Positions 60,816 through 64,000 of a DNA stretch of 64,000 nt are shown piece by piece. Numbering within the stretch: the first letter of the stretch is position 1; every line of letters starts with the position of its first letter. Source of the stretch: Paenibacillus sp. 1011MAR3C5. Lineage in GTDB: Bacteria; Bacillota; Bacilli; Paenibacillales; Paenibacillaceae. The stretch lies in the NCBI RefSeq assembly GCF_003591485.1, contig NZ_QZCF01000006.1, forward strand, positions 62,001 to 126,000. The letters are read 5' to 3'. The notes below the pieces were generated by a model. That model saw nothing but the letters and a program-made list of their open reading frames with translations. It searched no databases and was not told the origin of the DNA. The position numbers were made by a program, and so were the translations under genes.

Positions 60816-61427
60816 TTACTCCGGACGGACCAATGTAAATCGCTCTCCGAGCTTAGCGTAATCATGTCCCGCAAGCCTGCTAACCGGCTGCAGAGCATCC
60901 GGATCGATCCGCCCATTCTCGTAGAGCCGATCGGCGATATGGAAGCGTACGACTCTGCCGATCAGCAGATCGCAAGCAGGCGAATCCTCCGTACCGCCAA
61001 GCGGCAAGGCTTGCTCCAGCACACATTCCATTCGGATACTCGCTTCGAGCACGCCCGGTACCTTGATCCTATCGCTACCCACAGCCGTCAGCCCTGCAAG
61101 CTCTACCTCGCTGACATCCGGCGCTGCCGGAGCCGCCGTCTGATTCATCGCTTCTACATAAGTCTCATCCGCAATATGGACGACGAAGGCGCCTTGTGAC
61201 TCAGCATTTCGCGCTGTATCCTTTTGCGAGCCGTTCTTCCGCTGTACGGACACGGAAACCATCGGAGGATTGGAGGACACGATATTAAAGAAGCTGAACG
61301 GAGCTGCATTAAGCACGCCGTCTGCCGACAAGGTTGTGACCAGAGCGATCGGACGGGGAATAATGCTGCCGATCAGCAGCTTATAATTATCCTGGGCGCT
61401 CTGTCGCTCAGGGTCAATAACAATCAT
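60816..61427 (-). CDS. Flavin reductase-like domain protein
   Basis: 203 residues with the FMN-binding split-barrel pattern: IGSIIPRPIALVTTLSADG, NAAPFSFFNIVSSNPPMVSV and DLLIGRVVRFHIAD. Such proteins bind FMN and reduce flavin or quinone-like substrates. The start follows GAGGAGG. It is the last gene of the MhqR-like operon, 12 bp after the esterase, and fits reductive or ring-opening detoxification of quinones. Confidence 0.9.
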   Translation of the reverse strand: MIVIDPERQSAQDNYKLLIGSIIPRPIALVTTLSADGVLNAAPFSFFNIVSSNPPMVSVSVQRKNGSQKDTARNAESQGAFVVHIADETYVEAMNQTAAPAAPDVSEVELAGLTAVGSDRIKVPGVLEASIRMECVLEQALPLGGTEDSPACDLLIGRVVRFHIADRLYENGRIDPDALQPVSRLAGHDYAKLGERFTLVRPE

Positions 61428-61439
61428 GCCGCTTCCTCC

Positions 61440-62048
61440 TCAAAAGGTTTTCTTGAACCATTCCGCCGCAGCCGCCACCTCTGTGCCGGTCAATTGATGG
61501 CCGTATCTTTCCCAGTGTGTGGCCACCTCGGCTCCTGCCCCGCTCAGCAGCGCCTCCAGATCTCTTGTCTCAGACGGCGGGCAGATTGGATCGTTCTCGC
61601 CGGCTCCGATGAAGACGGGCAGCCCATCCATATTCGGCAGCTCTACACCGCGAATCGGAACCATCGGATGATGCAGGACAGCGCCCTTCAGCGTATCCTT
61701 GTAATGGAAGAGCAGACTCCCGGCAATATTCGCCCCGTTGGAATAACCGACCGCCACGATATTGCCGCGGTCGAAGCCGTATTCCGCCGCCGCGCTATCT
61801 AGAAACTCATTGAGCTCTTGCGTCCGGAAGATCAAATCCTCGATATCGAATACGCCTTCCGCCAGTCTGCGGAAAAATCGCGGCATGCCATTCTCCAATA
61901 CATTGCCTCTGACGCTTAGGACGGAGGAAGCAGGCGACAGCCTCTCCGCCAGCGGCAGCAGGTCGCGCTCCGTGCCTCCCGTTCCATGCAGCAGCAGCAA
62001 TACCGGCGCGTTCGGATTCGTACCTTTTGTGAATAGATGCTTCATCAT
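61440..62048 (-). CDS. Carboxylesterase/phospholipase-like hydrolase (MhqD-like)
   Basis: 202 residues, alpha/beta fold. LLLHGTGGTERDLLPLAERL (oxyanion region), nucleophile VGYSNGANIAGSLL (Ser about 111), GAGENDPICP and RYGHQLT for the Asp and His. The start shares one base with the stop of the dioxygenase gene. In B. subtilis the MhqR regulon pairs an extradiol dioxygenase (MhqE/O) with such a hydrolase (MhqD). Confidence 0.9.
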   Translation of the reverse strand: MMKHLFTKGTNPNAPVLLLLHGTGGTERDLLPLAERLSPASSVLSVRGNVLENGMPRFFRRLAEGVFDIEDLIFRTQELNEFLDSAAAEYGFDRGNIVAVGYSNGANIAGSLLFHYKDTLKGAVLHHPMVPIRGVELPNMDGLPVFIGAGENDPICPPSETRDLEALLSGAGAEVATHWERYGHQLTGTEVAAAAEWFKKTF

Positions 62049-62992
62049 CAGTTCTCCTCCAATTCTCTTACTTCAAATGGCAGCAGATTCTTCTCGATTT
62101 CTCCCCTATGCTTCTCGTACCACTCCGGCAGCATAAGCTTTTCGCCCAGATGTTCTGGCTCTTCATCTCTTGCAAAGCCCGGAGGATCTGTTGCAATCTC
62201 GAACAGAATGCCGCCTTCCTCACGGAAGTACAGGGCGTTGAAATATTGGCGGTCTACGATCGGCGTCGGCTGATAGCCATGCGCGGCTACATGCTGTCTC
62301 CAGACAGCATGCTCGGCATCATCCGCCGCTCTCATCGCAATATGATGCACGGTGCCGTGGCCGCCATGACCGTGAGCCATAGCGATAGCGTTCACTTCAA
62401 TAACATTGCCCAGATCACCGAAGGCGCGGTAGCGTACAAAGCCGGCATCCTCACCTACTTTCGTCAGACCCATCACATCTTCCAGCAGCTTGCCTGTGGA
62501 CTCAGGCGCCGTACTGAACAGCACCGCCCCGCCAAAGCCTCTGATCGCCTTATCGGCTGGAATGCCTCCGAATGACCAGTCATTGTTCGGACCTTCCTCC
62601 CGCGCTACAATTTCACCGCGCAAGCCGTCCGGGTCGGCGAATTGCAGATAACGCTCGCTGAAGCGCTCTGTTTCCTGTGTCTCGACTCCCAGTCTAGCCA
62701 GCCGTTCCTTCCAGAAATCATAAGCGTCTGCCGGAACGACGTAGCTCGTAATGCCGACTTGCCCGCCGCCTATATGACCCTTGCGCGAATCCGCCCAAGG
62801 GAAGAATGTAATGATCGTGCCTGGACTGCCCATCCGATCGCCGAAGTATAGGTGATAAACCTCTGGCGCATCGAAGTTGATTGTTTTTTTCACCAGCCGC
62901 AGTCCCAGTACCCCTGCGTAAAAATCAGTCGTTTGCTGGGGGTTCCGTACAAATGCCGTGATATGATGAATCCCTGCTGTTTTCGTAGTCAT
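62048..62992 (-). CDS. Ring-cleaving dioxygenase (MhqO/MhqA-like)
   Basis: 314 residues, two glyoxalase/vicinal-oxygen-chelate modules. Metal ligands: the first His in GIHHITAFVRNPQQTTDFY, His in HGTVHHIAMRA and Glu in GGILFEIATDPPG. Family members open hydroquinone or catechol rings and give resistance to 2-methylhydroquinone. The ATG follows AAGGAGAG. An MhqR-like operator lies 17 bp upstream of the start. Confidence 0.92.
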   Translation of the reverse strand: MTTKTAGIHHITAFVRNPQQTTDFYAGVLGLRLVKKTINFDAPEVYHLYFGDRMGSPGTIITFFPWADSRKGHIGGGQVGITSYVVPADAYDFWKERLARLGVETQETERFSERYLQFADPDGLRGEIVAREEGPNNDWSFGGIPADKAIRGFGGAVLFSTAPESTGKLLEDVMGLTKVGEDAGFVRYRAFGDLGNVIEVNAIAMAHGHGGHGTVHHIAMRAADDAEHAVWRQHVAAHGYQPTPIVDRQYFNALYFREEGGILFEIATDPPGFARDEEPEHLGEKLMLPEWYEKHRGEIEKNLLPFEVRELEEN

Positions 62993-63008
62993 CTCAATCT
63001 CTCCTTAT

Positions 63009-63026
63009 TATCTTTAATTTAAGATA
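63009..63026 (-). promoter_or_regulatory. MhqR-like operator upstream of the dioxygenase
   Basis: The minus strand reads TATCTTAAATTAAAGATA, identical to the operator at 63563-63580. It lies between marR and the dioxygenase gene, so the dioxygenase-esterase-flavin reductase unit has its own controlled promoter. Confidence 0.75.
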
Positions 63027-63084
63027 TATGCCCTGCAAAAGCAGTCTTCCCGCTCATCCTCCACTGGTTACAGTTGGACAAGCT

Positions 63085-63531
63085 CTATTGGTAGGACTGC
63101 TGCGCGTATTTCCCTAGCTTCTTCAACAGCTCGCTGGCAATCTGTTTCTCTTCGTCAGATAGCCCGCTGGCAGCCTGCTCGATAATAGTAGTATGCATCG
63201 GGAAGACGGCTTCTATAAATGTGCAGCCCGCGTCGGTCACCTCCGCATAGATCAAGCGGCGGTCTTCCTTGGAAGCGCGTCTGGCTACAAGCCCTTTCTT
63301 CTCCAGCTTATCCACAACATATGTGATGTTGCCGCTGCTCATCAGCACCTTGCCACCGATTTGCTGCAGAGGCTGTGGTCCCTTGTGATAGAGAAGCTCC
63401 AGCACGCCGAATTCGGTCCGATTCAGTCCATGCTTGCGTATATCACGGTCGGCATGGGCATTGATCCACTGGCTTGCTCGGGATAAGGCGATGTACAAAT
63501 CGAGTGCTTCATTGGTTCCTTTATTCGCCAT
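63085..63531 (-). CDS. MarR-family repressor (MhqR-like)
   Basis: 148 residues: winged helix-turn-helix with LNRTEFGVLELLYHKGPQPL, GNITYVVDKLEKKGLV and the wing RRASKEDRRLIYAEVTDAG. It has a single Cys late in the sequence, so cysteine-based quinone sensing as in YodB is not obvious; MhqR likewise is thought to bind its ligand. Its own promoter and that of the next gene carry the same operator, as expected for an autorepressor. It is the natural regulator of the quinone-stress genes here and probably of yceI. Confidence 0.9.
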   Translation of the reverse strand: MANKGTNEALDLYIALSRASQWINAHADRDIRKHGLNRTEFGVLELLYHKGPQPLQQIGGKVLMSSGNITYVVDKLEKKGLVARRASKEDRRLIYAEVTDAGCTFIEAVFPMHTTIIEQAASGLSDEEKQIASELLKKLGKYAQQSYQ

Positions 63532-63562
63532 GTGTGCCTGCCCCCTTTATTTCAATTTGAAT

Positions 63563-63603
63563 TATCTTAAATTAAAGATATCAGAACAGGAGCATGATGT
63601 CAA
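63563..63603 (-). promoter_or_regulatory. marR promoter with MhqR-like operator
   Basis: Minus-strand TTGACA (63598-63603), 17-bp spacer, -10 TATCTT (63575-63580). The operator TATCTTAAATTAAAGATA (63563-63580, plus strand) covers the -10. Arms TATCTT/AAGATA are perfectly inverted. Confidence 0.75.
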
Positions 63604-63723
63604 CCCCGCCATTAGAAGCTTTGATTCACTCTCTTTCTCCCTTCAACACTAGCTTTCCCACCTTGCCTGGCAGCCTATTCCCGCTTCGTTCGATGCTATC
63701 CCTCGCCCTTGAAGCCCTCCGAC

Positions 63724-63764
63724 AAAAAAAGCCTGCCGCGACAGACGCATCTGTCGTGGCAGGC
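63724..63764 (-). terminator. Terminator of the MATE gene
   Basis: Minus-strand stem GCCTGCCACGACAGA / TCTGTCGCGGCAGGC (one mismatch), then TTTTTTT. Confidence 0.9.
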
Positions 63765-63780
63765 AGATCAGCCTGCACTT

Positions 63781-63999
63781 CTATACATGAACCGCTGCAT
63801 GGTCTGGTTCCTTATCCGGCCGCACAAGCGCATGCTTCTCCCATGCCCGGCTCTTCCACCTGAAGTAGAAGATAATCGCCCGGAGCCATTCATCTGCCGC
63901 AATAGCCAGCCATATGCCGGCAAGCCCCATATTGAAATGGAAGACGAACAGATAGCCTAGCGACAAGCTCATCCCAACCATGGAGAACATGCCGACGAA
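63781..63999 (-). CDS. MATE-family efflux transporter (partial, C-terminal end)
   Basis: Only the last ~73 codons are inside the window; the frame stays open past 63999. The visible part has one full membrane helix pair (SLSLGYLFVFHF, MGLAGIWLAIAADEWLRAII) and the short basic ending typical of NorM/MATE proteins (FYFRWKSRAWEK). It would export drugs or metabolites using sodium or proton gradients. It ends at a strong terminator. Confidence 0.75.
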   Translation of the reverse strand, partial: FVGMFSMVGMSLSLGYLFVFHFNMGLAGIWLAIAADEWLRAIIFYFRWKSRAWEKHALVRPDKEPDHAAVHV

Positions 64000-64000
64000 T

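Overview
The window comes from a low-to-medium GC Gram-positive spore-former, most probably a Paenibacillus or close relative. Strong AGGAGG-type ribosome binding sites, frequent GTG/TTG starts, a serine T-box, a lipoprotein-type YidC, a BmrCD-type exporter with a leader-peptide attenuator, futalosine-route menaquinone genes and an MhqR-like quinone-stress regulon all point that way. The species assignment is inference. Both window ends cut a gene: a GGDEF-EAL protein at the left and a MATE transporter at the right.

Layout, left half. 0-3.7 kb: a membrane GGDEF-EAL protein and a chemoreceptor. 3.8-8 kb: a heterodimeric ABC multidrug exporter (bmrC-bmrD) behind a 23-residue leader ORF and a four-segment attenuator. 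8-10.8 kb: a DinG/XPD-like helicase with an N-terminal nuclease domain, then a promoter-to-terminator stretch of about 300 nt with no credible ORF (candidate structured RNA). 10.8-14 kb: a hydrolase, three small genes and yidC with an overlapping small membrane gene. 14-20 kb: an amino-acid ABC importer, serS with its T-box leader, and a BCCT osmolyte transporter. 20-29 kb: a two-component system with a Cys-rich GAF sensor, a flavin reductase, an amidohydrolase, yceI, an acidic peptide and a membrane-fused multicopper oxidase. 29-35.6 kb: a CHASE4/PAS histidine kinase, mqnB-mqnD, an ArsR/SRPBCC pair with clear operators, and a beta-carbonic anhydrase.

35.7-49.1 kb is a coherent amino-sugar/peptidoglycan salvage region. 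The minus-strand operon runs murQ, sugar-binding lipoprotein, two permeases, GNAT, PIG-L deacetylase, namZ, BadF-type kinase, anmK. A separate murR (RpiR family) gene is divergent from a GH4 glycosidase plus a second BadF-type kinase. NamZ and the deacetylase lack export signals. Import is by an ABC system rather than a PTS, so the model is uptake of intact MurNAc-containing saccharides followed by cytoplasmic cleavage, phosphorylation and etherase action. A similar inverted repeat straddles the -35 of both the murQ and GH4 promoters.

49.1-49.7 kb is a 51-bp tandem hairpin array. 50-52 kb: a uracil-DNA-glycosylase-like protein, a 58-residue membrane peptide and a thioredoxin-reductase-like flavoprotein. 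52-59.7 kb is a nucleoside uptake and salvage operon (BmpA-type lipoprotein, NupOPQ-type ABC transporter, two different nucleoside hydrolases, ribokinase-family kinase). 59.9-63.6 kb holds an AraC regulator and an MhqR-like unit (MarR regulator, ring-cleaving dioxygenase, esterase, flavin reductase). Its 18-bp operator occurs twice here and again, 16 of 18 bases, over the yceI promoter 38 kb away.
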